A stretch of DNA of 7,975 bases. It comes from Candidatus Pullichristensenella stercoripullorum (GTDB taxonomy: Bacteria > Bacillota > Clostridia > Christensenellales > Aristaeellaceae). The stretch's first letter is position 1; every line of letters starts with the position of its first letter. The notes beneath the pieces are model-generated. The model was not told where the DNA came from and did not search any database. It saw only the letters and a program-made list of their open reading frames with translations. The stretch is from NCBI GenBank assembly GCA_018712885.1, contig DVGE01000155.1:1-7975 (forward strand). The letters are read 5' to 3'. Below, one piece after another: positions 1 to 5,580 of this stretch. Made by a program: the position numbers and the translations under genes.

Positions 1-1
1 C

Positions 2-115
2 AACGACGACAACACCGACAACTACTTCCTCGAAGAATGTCTGCGCTACACCACCATCGAGGACGACGAGCCCATGACCTGCCCCCTGTGCAACGAATAC
101 GATAAGGCCCTCTGA
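2..115 (+). CDS. C-terminal end of an unidentified acidic protein with a CPLC motif (5' end outside window)
   Basis: An open frame enters from the left edge and runs 37 codons to a TGA at 113-115. The visible tail is strongly acidic (DD, EE and EDDE runs) and ends TCPLCNEYDKAL. The CPLC pair could be half of a zinc knuckle or a redox CxxC, and one further Cys lies upstream in LEECLRY. Codon use is GC-rich and matches the neighbours, which supports real coding. I do not recognise the family, and too little is present to assign a function. The GNAT gene begins 51 bases downstream on the same strand, so co-transcription is possible. No U-rich terminator separates the two. Confidence 0.6.
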   Translation, partial: NDDNTDNYFLEECLRYTTIEDDEPMTCPLCNEYDKAL

Positions 116-125
116 GCAAAACAAG

Positions 126-153
126 CGCCGCGCCCCAAACGGAGCGCGCGGCG
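126..153 (+). repeat. GC-rich inverted repeat abutting the GNAT Shine-Dalgarno site
   Basis: CGCCGCGC (126-133) and GCGCGGCG (146-153) form a perfect 8-bp stem with a 12-base loop. The stem ends one base before the AAGGAGG of the next gene (154-160). No T-run follows on the + strand, so it is not a convincing intrinsic terminator for the upstream gene. It could be an mRNA stem at an operon junction, or a chance GC-rich palindrome. Confidence 0.4.
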
Positions 154-166
154 AAGGAGGAGGCAT

Positions 167-619
167 ATGCTGTTTCGTGTACTGACGATGGCCGACGAGG
201 GGGAGATCTTCGCCGTCGTCCGCGCGGCGTTCGCCGCGCCGCCGTGGAACGAGGACTGGAAGGACGCGGCCTCCTTTCACCTCTATCTGAAGGACATACT
301 CGGCAACGCGAATTCCCTCGCCTTCGGGCTGTGGGAGGGGGAGCGGCTGGCGGCGCTGGCGCTGGGGCGGCTGAAGCACTGGCCTCATGGCGTGGAGTAT
401 GACATCGACGACTTTTGCACCCACCCGGCGCATCAGGGGCGGGGCGTGGGCTCGGCGCTGCTTCAGCGCATATATGCCTATGCCTGCGCGCAGGGCTTCC
501 GCGAGGTGGCGCTGCTCACCCGCCGCAACGCGCCGGCCTACGGGTTTTATTTGAAAAACGGCTTCGAGGACGTATCGTGGCGTGCGTGGATGGCGCGCCC
601 CTGCGGGCCGAAGGCGTAA
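167..619 (+). CDS. GNAT-family N-acetyltransferase
   Basis: This is a cytoplasmic single-domain acetyltransferase of 150 residues, a normal length for the family. It is expected to move an acetyl group from acetyl-CoA to an amine; the substrate cannot be told. Motif A, which binds the acetyl-CoA pyrophosphate, is clear as HPAHQGRGVGSALL, with QGRGVG at residues 90-95. Motif B follows at NAPAYGFYLKNGF (121-133), and Tyr125 or Tyr128 is a candidate general acid. The N-terminal PPWNEDW (25-31) recurs in several GNAT subgroups, including some related to aminoglycoside 6'-acetyltransferases, but that is too weak to claim drug resistance. The start is set by AAGGAGG at 154-160, six bases before ATG. 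No promoter is visible just upstream, so it may be read with the preceding gene. Confidence 0.9.
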   Translation: MLFRVLTMADEGEIFAVVRAAFAAPPWNEDWKDAASFHLYLKDILGNANSLAFGLWEGERLAALALGRLKHWPHGVEYDIDDFCTHPAHQGRGVGSALLQRIYAYACAQGFREVALLTRRNAPAYGFYLKNGFEDVSWRAWMARPCGPKA

Positions 620-651
620 AAAGCCCGGCCCCGCCCGTGGGCAGAGCCGGG
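618..651 (-). terminator. Intrinsic terminator for the leftward secreted-protein gene
   Basis: On the minus strand CCCGGC (651-646) pairs with GCCGGG (629-624), and a CTTTTT run follows at 623-618. The T-run overlaps the stop codon of the convergent GNAT gene. It lies about 90 bases past the stop of the gene at 743-1543. The + strand has no T-run after the stem, so it probably serves only the minus strand. Confidence 0.6.
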
Positions 652-679
652 AAAGCGCGTCGGGGAAGATCGGGCGGAC

Positions 680-720
680 GGGCCGGCCCCGGCTTTAGCC
701 GTTCCCGCAAGCCCTTGCGG
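680..720. repeat. Cluster of three short palindromes between convergent genes
   Basis: Three adjacent inverted repeats fill this gap. They are the perfect palindrome GGGCCGGCCC (680-689), CGGCT/AGCCG with a 2-base loop (690-694/697-701), and CCGCAAG/CTTGCGG with a 2-base loop (705-711/714-720). None is followed by a T-run on either strand. They may add to transcript-end formation between the two convergent genes, or may simply reflect high GC. Confidence 0.4.
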
Positions 721-742
721 AAACGCCGCAGTCGCGCCGGAG

Positions 743-1543
743 CTACTGCGCCGCGGGGAAATCCTCGCGGTAAAGGAGGAACTGCAGCGCGTCGTCGGCC
801 ACGCCGCCCTCGTCCATGCCGGCGGCCTGACGCGCGGCGCGCACGGCGGCCTCGGTATTGGGGCCAAAGATGCCGTCGGCGTCATCGTCGAGGTAGCCGA
901 GCTCGATCAGCCGCGTTTGCAGGGCGACCACGTCGTCGCCACGGCTGCCGTTTGCAAGCTCGGGGTAGATGGCGCGCTCTTCGAGGAGGAAGTAGCGGCT
1001 TTCGCGCTCGCCGCCCTCGCACCAGGTGAGCACGAGGTAGCTGGCTTCCTGCCCGGGCGTTTGCACGAAGCGCTTGTAGAGCGTCTTTTCCTCGCCCGGT
1101 CCAAGCGCCGCGCCGTAGTTGCCGCCCAGCGGCGCGTCCATGAGCTGGAAGCCCGTGGCCTGCGTGCCGTCCGCCGTGATCAGCGTCAGCCAGAAGGCGT
1201 TTTGGGGCACGATGGCGGCGTCGCCGCCGTTGGTCAGCGTCACCTGCGCCCCGGCCTCGGTGCCGTTGAACTTGTACAGCTGGCGGTAGCGGCCGGCAAA
1301 GTACTCCGGCGGCAGGTAATTGTCCAGCCGCAGCGTCATCGGCACGGCGGTATAGGCCGCGCTGTCGGCGCTCTGGCGCGGCGAGCCGTCCGCGAGCACT
1401 TCGGCGGTGAAGGCGCACACGTCGCCCAGGCGGTAGGGGTCTTCCCGCGTGCCCTTCCGCGCGCCCTCGGCGGCGGCGGGCACAGCCAGAAGCGCCAGCA
1501 GCAGCGCCATGGCGAGGCAGGCGAGGCGCAGCGTGGTTTTCAT
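743..1543 (-). CDS. Secreted protein with a C-terminal peptidoglycan-binding domain
   Basis: The product is a 266-residue exported protein. Residues 1-25 form a signal peptide: a charged MKTTLR start, a leucine/alanine-rich core, and VPAAA-EG as the likely cleavage site. The central part begins KGTREDPYRLGD, resembles the immunoglobulin-like DUF4352 group and is probably beta-rich; that match is by eye only. The last 70 or so residues fit the PG_binding_1 repeat: GSRGDDVVALQTRLIELGY, then DGIFGPNTEAAV. This domain usually anchors proteins to the cell wall. No catalytic wall hydrolase domain is seen, so it may be a wall-bound sensor or structural protein. The start could instead be the ATG two codons earlier (1547-1549); an AGAAGGG site lies 4 and 10 bases before the two ATGs. 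Starts further upstream lie before the promoter and are unlikely. It is divergent from the diguanylate cyclase. Confidence 0.85.
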   Translation of the reverse strand: MKTTLRLACLAMALLLALLAVPAAAEGARKGTREDPYRLGDVCAFTAEVLADGSPRQSADSAAYTAVPMTLRLDNYLPPEYFAGRYRQLYKFNGTEAGAQVTLTNGGDAAIVPQNAFWLTLITADGTQATGFQLMDAPLGGNYGAALGPGEEKTLYKRFVQTPGQEASYLVLTWCEGGERESRYFLLEERAIYPELANGSRGDDVVALQTRLIELGYLDDDADGIFGPNTEAAVRAARQAAGMDEGGVADDALQFLLYREDFPAAQ

Positions 1544-1579
1544 GAGCATCCATCCCTTCTGTCCCAGTGTGTCGCTTCT

Positions 1580-1608
1580 ATGATACCACAACCGCGCCCG
1601 CGCGACAA
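1580..1608 (-). promoter_or_regulatory. Sigma-A-like promoter of the secreted-protein gene
   Basis: On the minus strand, TTGTCG (1608-1603) and TATCAT (1585-1580) are separated by exactly 17 bases. TATCAT matches the -10 consensus at 5 of 6 positions and TTGTCG matches the -35 at 4 of 6. Transcription should start near 1573, about 25 bases before the preferred ATGs. Confidence 0.7.
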
Positions 1609-1636
1609 GCTGTAGAAAAAACTGGATGCGCAATCA

Positions 1637-1678
1637 TTTGCGTAACAACTTTGTAATTTAATTAAAACTTTACGTAAA
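1637..1678. promoter_or_regulatory. AT-rich palindromes in the divergent control region; candidate operators
   Basis: Two perfect 10-bp palindromes stand out in an AT-rich island within GC-rich DNA: TTTAATTAAA (1657-1666) and TTTACGTAAA (1669-1678). A third block, TTTGCGTAAC (1637-1646), matches TTTACGTAAA at 8 of 10 positions. It lies 32 bases away, close to three helical turns. The group sits upstream of both divergent promoters. It could be a regulator binding site or an UP-element-like stretch. No regulator family can be named from it. Confidence 0.4.
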
Positions 1679-1727
1679 TACGCACATATTTCTGTCATAT
1701 ATCCGGCAAGATCGCGCGTTTGCGTTG

Positions 1728-1756
1728 TTCTCAGGGCAGCGCTTTTGCGCTATAAT
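1728..1756 (+). promoter_or_regulatory. Promoter of the diguanylate cyclase gene
   Basis: A perfect TATAAT (1751-1756) is preceded at 17 bases by TTCTCA (1728-1733), a 4-of-6 match to the -35 consensus. Transcription should start near 1763, giving a leader of about 36 bases. The inverted repeat AGCGC-TTTT-GCGCT (1738-1751) fills the spacer and touches the first base of the -10, which is where a repressor could act. Confidence 0.65.
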
Positions 1757-1798
1757 ATAAGGACAGAGACTGGATCGAGCGAAGGAGGTGAGGGCGCC

Positions 1799-3961
1799 AT
1801 GGCCCGCAAAGCGCGCAGGGTGAGCATGTACACGCTGATGGTCCTGTTGCTCGCGGCCATCGTGGTCATGGTGATCCTCTCCATAATCTCCTACGACCGG
1901 GCGACGAGCGCGGACGCGCAGGCGCAGGTGCTGCGCAACCTCAGTTCGCGCGTACACAACCGCGGCGCGCAGGTAGAGCTGTTTCTGCAAAAGCAGCTCA
2001 GCGTATTGGAGGGCTCGGCCCTATCCTTTGCCGGCGACGCGCCGGCGGGGGAAAACGGCGCGGCACGGCTGGAAGCTCAGCGGCAGGCGCTGGGCCTGTA
2101 CAGCCTTTGCTATATGAACGCTGAAGGGCAGGCCCTGGGCAGCGACGGAAAGACATTCGACCTTTCCGCCAGCCCCTGCGCGCAGCGCGCGCTCGCGGGC
2201 GAGGCGCTGCTGTGCGACAGCGAGATCGACGGCGTGCCCTGTGTCGTCGCCGCCGCCCCTGTGGGCGACGGCGAAGGCGCGCTGCTCGGCCGTCTGGAAG
2301 TCTCGGCCCTGCGCGGGGAGTTGCTCTCCAACGGCGGCAATGTCTGTCTGCTGCGCGCGGACGGGCGCATACTCGCCGCCGCGCCGGGCAGCTTTCTGGA
2401 GGACATGCTCGGCGAGGACCTGTTCGCCGCGCTGGAAATGGACGCGGACGCTGTGGGCTCCATCCGTGCCGGCGGCAACAGCGCGCTCGGCGCAGTGACC
2501 TCTCTGGGCCGCTTTTACGTCACCTGGACGACGCTGGAGAACGTCAACGGCTGGCAAGTGCTCACGCTGGTGCCGCAGGACGAGCTTATGGGGCAGTTCT
2601 CCTTCATGAACGAGGCCGCCACCGTGCTGGAAGTGCGATTGGGGCTGTGCGCGCTGGGGCTCATCGCCCTGGTCATATGGATGGCCTGGGAGAGCAACCG
2701 CCGCCTGCGCGCGGAAAAGCTGCGCCTGGAATGGAGCGAGGAGCGCTACCGCATACTCGCCGAGGGCAACAACGAAGTTTTCTGGGAATACGACGTATTG
2801 AGCGACCGCCTGCGCCTGGGCGAAAACTTCCAGCGCGTGTTCGGCCGCGAGGGTTCGCGCACGATCGGCGAATTCCTCGCCATCGCCCACCCGGAGGAGC
2901 GGGAGCAGCTGCAGCGCATCTTTAATATCCTCAAAGGCGGCATGAGCGCCGAGTCGCACGCCACCGTGGACTTCCGCGTGCGCAGGGGCGGCGAGGGCGA
3001 GCGCTATACCTGGTGCCGCGCCCACATGAGCGTGCTGTTCGACAGCCGTCGCCGCCGGCGCTGGGTGATCGGCAAATTGACGGACATCTCGCAGGACCGC
3101 CTGCTCGCCGAGCGGCTGGAACAGCAGGCGCGCACCGATTCCCTGACCGCGCTTTTGAACCGTGCCGGGCTGGAGGAGGCCATCCGCCTGCGCGTGGAGG
3201 GCGCGCCGGACAAGCCCTGCGCCATCGTGCTGCTGGACATCGACGATTTCAAGGAGATCAACGACTTTTACGGCCACGACGTGGGCGACGACGTGCTGCG
3301 CACGCTGGCGGAGTTCCTGCGCGGCCATTTCCGCGGCACGGACATCGTCGGCCGCCTGGGCGGAGACGAGTTCATGGCCCTGATGGAGGGCGTGGACAGC
3401 CGCGAAAAGCTCAGGCAGGCGCTCTCGCGCCTCAAATCGGGGCTTTCGCGCCTGCACGCGGGCGAAGTGCGCGTGGGCTGCAGCGCCGGCGCGGTGCTCT
3501 TCCCCACGGATGGGGACAGCTTCGACGCCCTCTACAAGGGCGCGGACGTCGCCCTCTACGACGCCAAGCGCGCCGGCAAGGGGCGCTTCACCGTCTACGA
3601 CGGCGACGACGGCCGCTTCTTCACGCCGCAGATGCTGGAACACGCCGACTACATCGCCTACGCCATCGACCCCGAAACGCGCGAACTGCTCTTTGCCAAC
3701 GCCAGGATGTGCGCCCGCTTCCCCACGCTGCGCCCCGGCGAGAAGTGCTACCACGCTCTGATGGCCGGCGCGGACGCGCCCTGCGAGGGCTGCGACACCT
3801 GCGCCCTGCTCAAAGCGGCGCTCGACGGGAGCGAGGACGGCTCGGGCGCGCTGTGCAGCGAATGGCTGCGCGCCGCGCCCACGGCGGTGCGCTGGAACGA
3901 CGGCCGCGAAGTGCTGCTGTTCTCCTGCAAGCCGGCGGAGGCGGCGGGGGCGAAGCGATGA
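1799..3961 (+). CDS. Membrane diguanylate cyclase: extracytoplasmic sensor, PAS, GGDEF, Cys-rich C-terminal extension
   Basis: The 720-residue protein makes cyclic di-GMP from two GTP. Membrane span 1 (about 12-31) and span 2 (about 280-299) bracket an extracytoplasmic domain of about 250 residues, the size and style of a dCache sensor. A PAS domain follows (about 316-440), then a linker helix and the GGDEF domain (about 447-605), which starts with DSLTALLNR. The active-site motif is intact as GGDEF (521-525). RGTD (512-515), five residues before it, is the inhibitory I-site, so product feedback is expected. No EAL phosphodiesterase domain is present. The last 115 residues look like a second PAS-type fold (YAIDPETRELLFAN) carrying Cys650, 662, 665, 668 and 686. 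The start at 1799 is chosen because AAGGAGGTG (1782-1790) precedes it by 8 bases and a basic MARKARR leads into span 1. It appears to be a single-gene unit with its own promoter and terminator. Confidence 0.93.
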   Translation: MARKARRVSMYTLMVLLLAAIVVMVILSIISYDRATSADAQAQVLRNLSSRVHNRGAQVELFLQKQLSVLEGSALSFAGDAPAGENGAARLEAQRQALGLYSLCYMNAEGQALGSDGKTFDLSASPCAQRALAGEALLCDSEIDGVPCVVAAAPVGDGEGALLGRLEVSALRGELLSNGGNVCLLRADGRILAAAPGSFLEDMLGEDLFAALEMDADAVGSIRAGGNSALGAVTSLGRFYVTWTTLENVNGWQVLTLVPQDELMGQFSFMNEAATVLEVRLGLCALGLIALVIWMAWESNRRLRAEKLRLEWSEERYRILAEGNNEVFWEYDVLSDRLRLGENFQRVFGREGSRTIGEFLAIAHPEEREQLQRIFNILKGGMSAESHATVDFRVRRGGEGERYTWCRAHMSVLFDSRRRRRWVIGKLTDISQDRLLAERLEQQARTDSLTALLNRAGLEEAIRLRVEGAPDKPCAIVLLDIDDFKEINDFYGHDVGDDVLRTLAEFLRGHFRGTDIVGRLGGDEFMALMEGVDSREKLRQALSRLKSGLSRLHAGEVRVGCSAGAVLFPTDGDSFDALYKGADVALYDAKRAGKGRFTVYDGDDGRFFTPQMLEHADYIAYAIDPETRELLFANARMCARFPTLRPGEKCYHALMAGADAPCEGCDTCALLKAALDGSEDGSGALCSEWLRAAPTAVRWNDGREVLLFSCKPAEAAGAKR

Positions 3962-3991
3962 CGCCCGAGATCCGTTTCCGCGCGAGGAACA

Positions 3992-4025
3992 AAGGCCCGC
4001 TTTCCCCCGAGGGGAGGCGGGCCTT
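3992..4025. terminator. Terminator hairpin after the diguanylate cyclase, possibly bidirectional
   Basis: AAGGCCCGC (3992-4000) pairs perfectly with GCGGGCCTT (4017-4025). A further inner stem, CCCC (4004-4007) with GGGG (4011-4014), closes a CGA loop. It starts 31 bases past the stop. The T-run is weak on the + strand (CTTCTCAT) and slightly better on the minus strand (CTTTGTTCC), where it could back up termination of murG. Confidence 0.65.
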
Positions 4026-4181
4026 CTCATCGCTCTGACAGTCTGTTGACAAAGCGGGCGGGCCGGGAAAGCCCGCGGGACGCGCGGACAGGCGGCCGCG
4101 GGCGCTCCCATGGCCGCGGGGAGCCGCCGGGAGCAAAACCGCCTCTGTTTTTATGCGCAGTCGCGGGCTCTCCGGCGCGCA

Positions 4182-4228
4182 AAACGCCTCCACGACGTTT
4201 CGTGGAGGCACGTTTCGTGGAGGCGTTT
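4182..4228 (-). terminator. murG terminator with two alternative hairpins
   Basis: The block lies 15 bases past the murG stop. On the minus strand one 3' arm (4194-4182) can pair with either of two identical upstream arms. The distal choice gives a 14-bp stem (4182-4195 with 4215-4228). The proximal choice gives a 10-bp stem (4186-4195 with 4200-4209) and a 4-base loop. The sequence then reads GTTTTGCG, which is a modest U-tract. The duplicated arm is described separately. Confidence 0.65.
4195..4224. repeat. Perfect 15-bp tandem duplication inside the murG terminator
   Basis: ACGTTTCGTGGAGGC occurs twice back to back, at 4195-4209 and 4210-4224, and GTTTCG follows as part of a possible third copy. 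Each copy is complementary to the arm at 4186-4195. A slipped-strand duplication of one terminator arm would explain it. Confidence 0.9.
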
Positions 4229-4243
4229 CGCGTTCGCCCGGCA

Positions 4244-5311
4244 TCAGCGCCCGGCGACGGCGTAGATCTCTTTGAGCACGTTGTCCACCCCGTTGGCGGA
4301 GGGCTCCTTGTCCATCTTTTCGTAGAGCGTGCCGCGCTCGCGGTAGAGGCTGATGACTTCGGACACCAGGCGCTCGGCGGTCATGTCCTCCTGCATGAGC
4401 ACGCGGCTGAGGCCGCGGGCTTCGAACGAGCGGGCGTTGACGATCTGGTCGCCGCGGCTGGCGCCCATGGGATAGGGAATGAGCAGCGCCGGCTTGCGCA
4501 GGGCGAGGATCTCGCACAATGTGTTCGACCCGGCGCGGGAGATGAGTATGTTGGCGCAGGCGTAGGCGTCGGCCATTTCGTCGTTCAGGTATTCGCACTG
4601 GACGTAGCCCGCCGTGCCCAGCAGGGCTTCGTCGGCGTTGCCCGGGCCGCACAGGTGCAGCACCTGGAACGATTCCAAAAGCTTCGGCAGCGCCTCGCGC
4701 ACGGCGGCGTTGATGGCCTGCGCCCCGGAGGAGCCGCCCGTGACCATCAGCACGGGCCGTCCGTCGCTAAAGCCAAAGGTGGCCAGGCCCTTTTCGCGGT
4801 CGCCGCTCAAGATCTCCGGGCGGATGGGCGTGCCGGTATAGACGCCCTTTTCGCCAAAGCCGCGCGCCGCCTCCGGGAAGGTGCAGAGGATCTTGCTCGC
4901 AAAGGGCGCGCAGAGCTTGTTGGCCAGCCCCGGCGTCATGTCCGATTCGTGCAGAAGCACGGGCACCTTGTGCAGCCGCGCGCCGTAGACCACGGGCACG
5001 GAGACGAAGCCGCCCTTGGAAAAGACCACGTCGGGCTTGAGCTGTTTCATCAGCTTCGAGGCCTGGCCGACGCCCTTCAACACCTTGAAGGGGTCGGTAA
5101 AATTCTTCGGGTCGAAGTAACGGCGCAGCTTGCCCGTGGACACGCTGTGATACGTCACCTGCGGGATGGCGGCGATGAGGCGCTTTTCCACGCCGTCCGC
5201 CTCGCCGATGTAGTGTACGTCCCACCCGTCTGCCAGAAGGCGGGGGATGAGCGCCAGGTTCGGCGTGACGTGGCCCGCCGTGCCGCCCCCGGTCAGTACG
5301 ATCCGCTTCAT
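4244..5311 (-). CDS. murG: UDP-N-acetylglucosamine:lipid I N-acetylglucosaminyltransferase MurG
   Basis: MurG adds GlcNAc to undecaprenyl-PP-MurNAc-pentapeptide (lipid I) on the inner face of the membrane, making lipid II for peptidoglycan. The 355-residue length is typical. The N-terminal Rossmann domain opens MKRIVLTGGGTAGHVTPN, with the glycine-rich loop at 8-14. HESDMTPGLANK (121-132) is the Bacillota form of the acceptor-side motif. The C-terminal UDP-GlcNAc domain shows TGGSSGAQAIN (191-201), SRAGSNTLCEILAL (258-271) and ASRGDQIVNA (284-293). The start at 5309-5311 has GGGAGGG just upstream and begins right at the conserved fold. The frame stays open upstream, but that extension has no MurG-like content. 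The gene stands alone here rather than among the usual division and cell-wall cluster genes, convergent with the diguanylate cyclase and divergent from dnaX. Confidence 0.95.
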   Translation of the reverse strand: MKRIVLTGGGTAGHVTPNLALIPRLLADGWDVHYIGEADGVEKRLIAAIPQVTYHSVSTGKLRRYFDPKNFTDPFKVLKGVGQASKLMKQLKPDVVFSKGGFVSVPVVYGARLHKVPVLLHESDMTPGLANKLCAPFASKILCTFPEAARGFGEKGVYTGTPIRPEILSGDREKGLATFGFSDGRPVLMVTGGSSGAQAINAAVREALPKLLESFQVLHLCGPGNADEALLGTAGYVQCEYLNDEMADAYACANILISRAGSNTLCEILALRKPALLIPYPMGASRGDQIVNARSFEARGLSRVLMQEDMTAERLVSEVISLYRERGTLYEKMDKEPSANGVDNVLKEIYAVAGR

Positions 5312-5369
5312 CAAATCCCTCCCGATGCCGGATACGTCCGCGTTTTCCGCCGGCAGAAGACCGCGCGCC

Positions 5370-5401
5370 TGCAAAGATCCCCGTCGCGGGGTGTTTTTGC
5401 A
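5370..5401 (+). terminator. Terminator-like hairpin on the + strand, inside the murG leader region
   Basis: TGCAAAGAT-CCCCG (5370-5383) pairs with CGGGG-T-GTTTTTGCA (5387-5401) around a TCG loop. Allowing two G-U pairs and a one-base bulge gives about 14 pairs, ending in a TGTTTTT run. This looks like a + strand intrinsic terminator. No + strand gene ends just upstream, because murG lies there on the other strand. It could stop antisense transcripts or end a small RNA. Read on the minus strand it is a weaker hairpin in the murG leader, because the G-U pairs become mismatches. Confidence 0.5.
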
Positions 5402-5473
5402 TTGTTTTGTGCAAGTTCGCGCCGTTTTGACGCCGTTCCTGCGAAAAGGCCATCCTGCCAGTTTTCCTAAAGC

Positions 5474-5482
5474 ATTATAGCA
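5474..5482 (-). promoter_or_regulatory. Extended -10 promoter of murG
   Basis: The minus strand reads TGCTATAAT (5482-5474), a perfect extended -10 element. No good -35 hexamer lies at 16-18 bases, which is common for extended -10 promoters. The inverted repeat GCATT (5472-5476) / AATGC (5487-5491) brackets it. Transcription would begin near 5467, leaving a murG leader of roughly 155 bases. Confidence 0.6.
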
Positions 5483-5519
5483 CGCCAATGCGGAAAAAGT
5501 TTTTAGGTTCCTGTAAAAC

Positions 5520-5556
5520 TTCTTTTGTTTTGGACGGATTTGATATATTATATAAA
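5520..5556 (+). promoter_or_regulatory. AT-rich promoter region of dnaX
   Basis: The stretch GATATATTATATAAAC offers overlapping -10 candidates: TATATT (5544-5549), TATTAT (5546-5551) and TATAAA (5551-5556). Possible -35 elements are TTCTTT (5520-5525, 18 bases before TATATT) and TTGTTT (5525-5530). The exact register cannot be fixed by eye. Start sites would fall around 5556-5563, about 20 bases before the dnaX ATG. Confidence 0.55.
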
Positions 5557-5580
5557 CAGAGTCCATTTTCGGAGGTCAAC

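Noticed and set aside
1517..1525. Lipobox (LAC) in the signal peptide, making the secreted protein a lipoprotein
   Set aside because: The Cys is at residue 9, before the hydrophobic core, with Arg at -3. A normal AAA-E cleavage site lies further on.
743..1633. Start of the secreted protein at 1633 instead of about 1543
   Set aside because: The promoter at 1580-1608 lies downstream of that ATG, and the signal peptide would be buried 30 residues inside.
4046..4051. Perfect TTGACA as a -35 element after the diguanylate cyclase
   Set aside because: The base run 17 bases downstream (AAGCCC) is nothing like a -10, and no gene follows on that strand.
2021..4111. 696-codon minus-strand open frame opposite the diguanylate cyclase
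   Set aside because: Composition is Ala/Arg/His-rich with no recognisable domain, and it lies entirely over a well-supported gene.
4091..4152. GC-rich inverted repeats and a TTTTT run as another + strand terminator
   Set aside because: The stems end about 20 bases before the T-run, so the layout does not fit an intrinsic terminator.
4046..5470. Long + strand open frame opposite murG
   Set aside because: It is the low-complexity antisense shadow expected in GC-rich DNA; murG on the other strand has full family motifs.
5312..5566. N-terminal extension of MurG by up to 85 residues from an upstream in-frame ATG
   Set aside because: The upstream part lies before the predicted promoter, has no MurG-like sequence, and a good ribosome site precedes the ATG at the conserved fold start.
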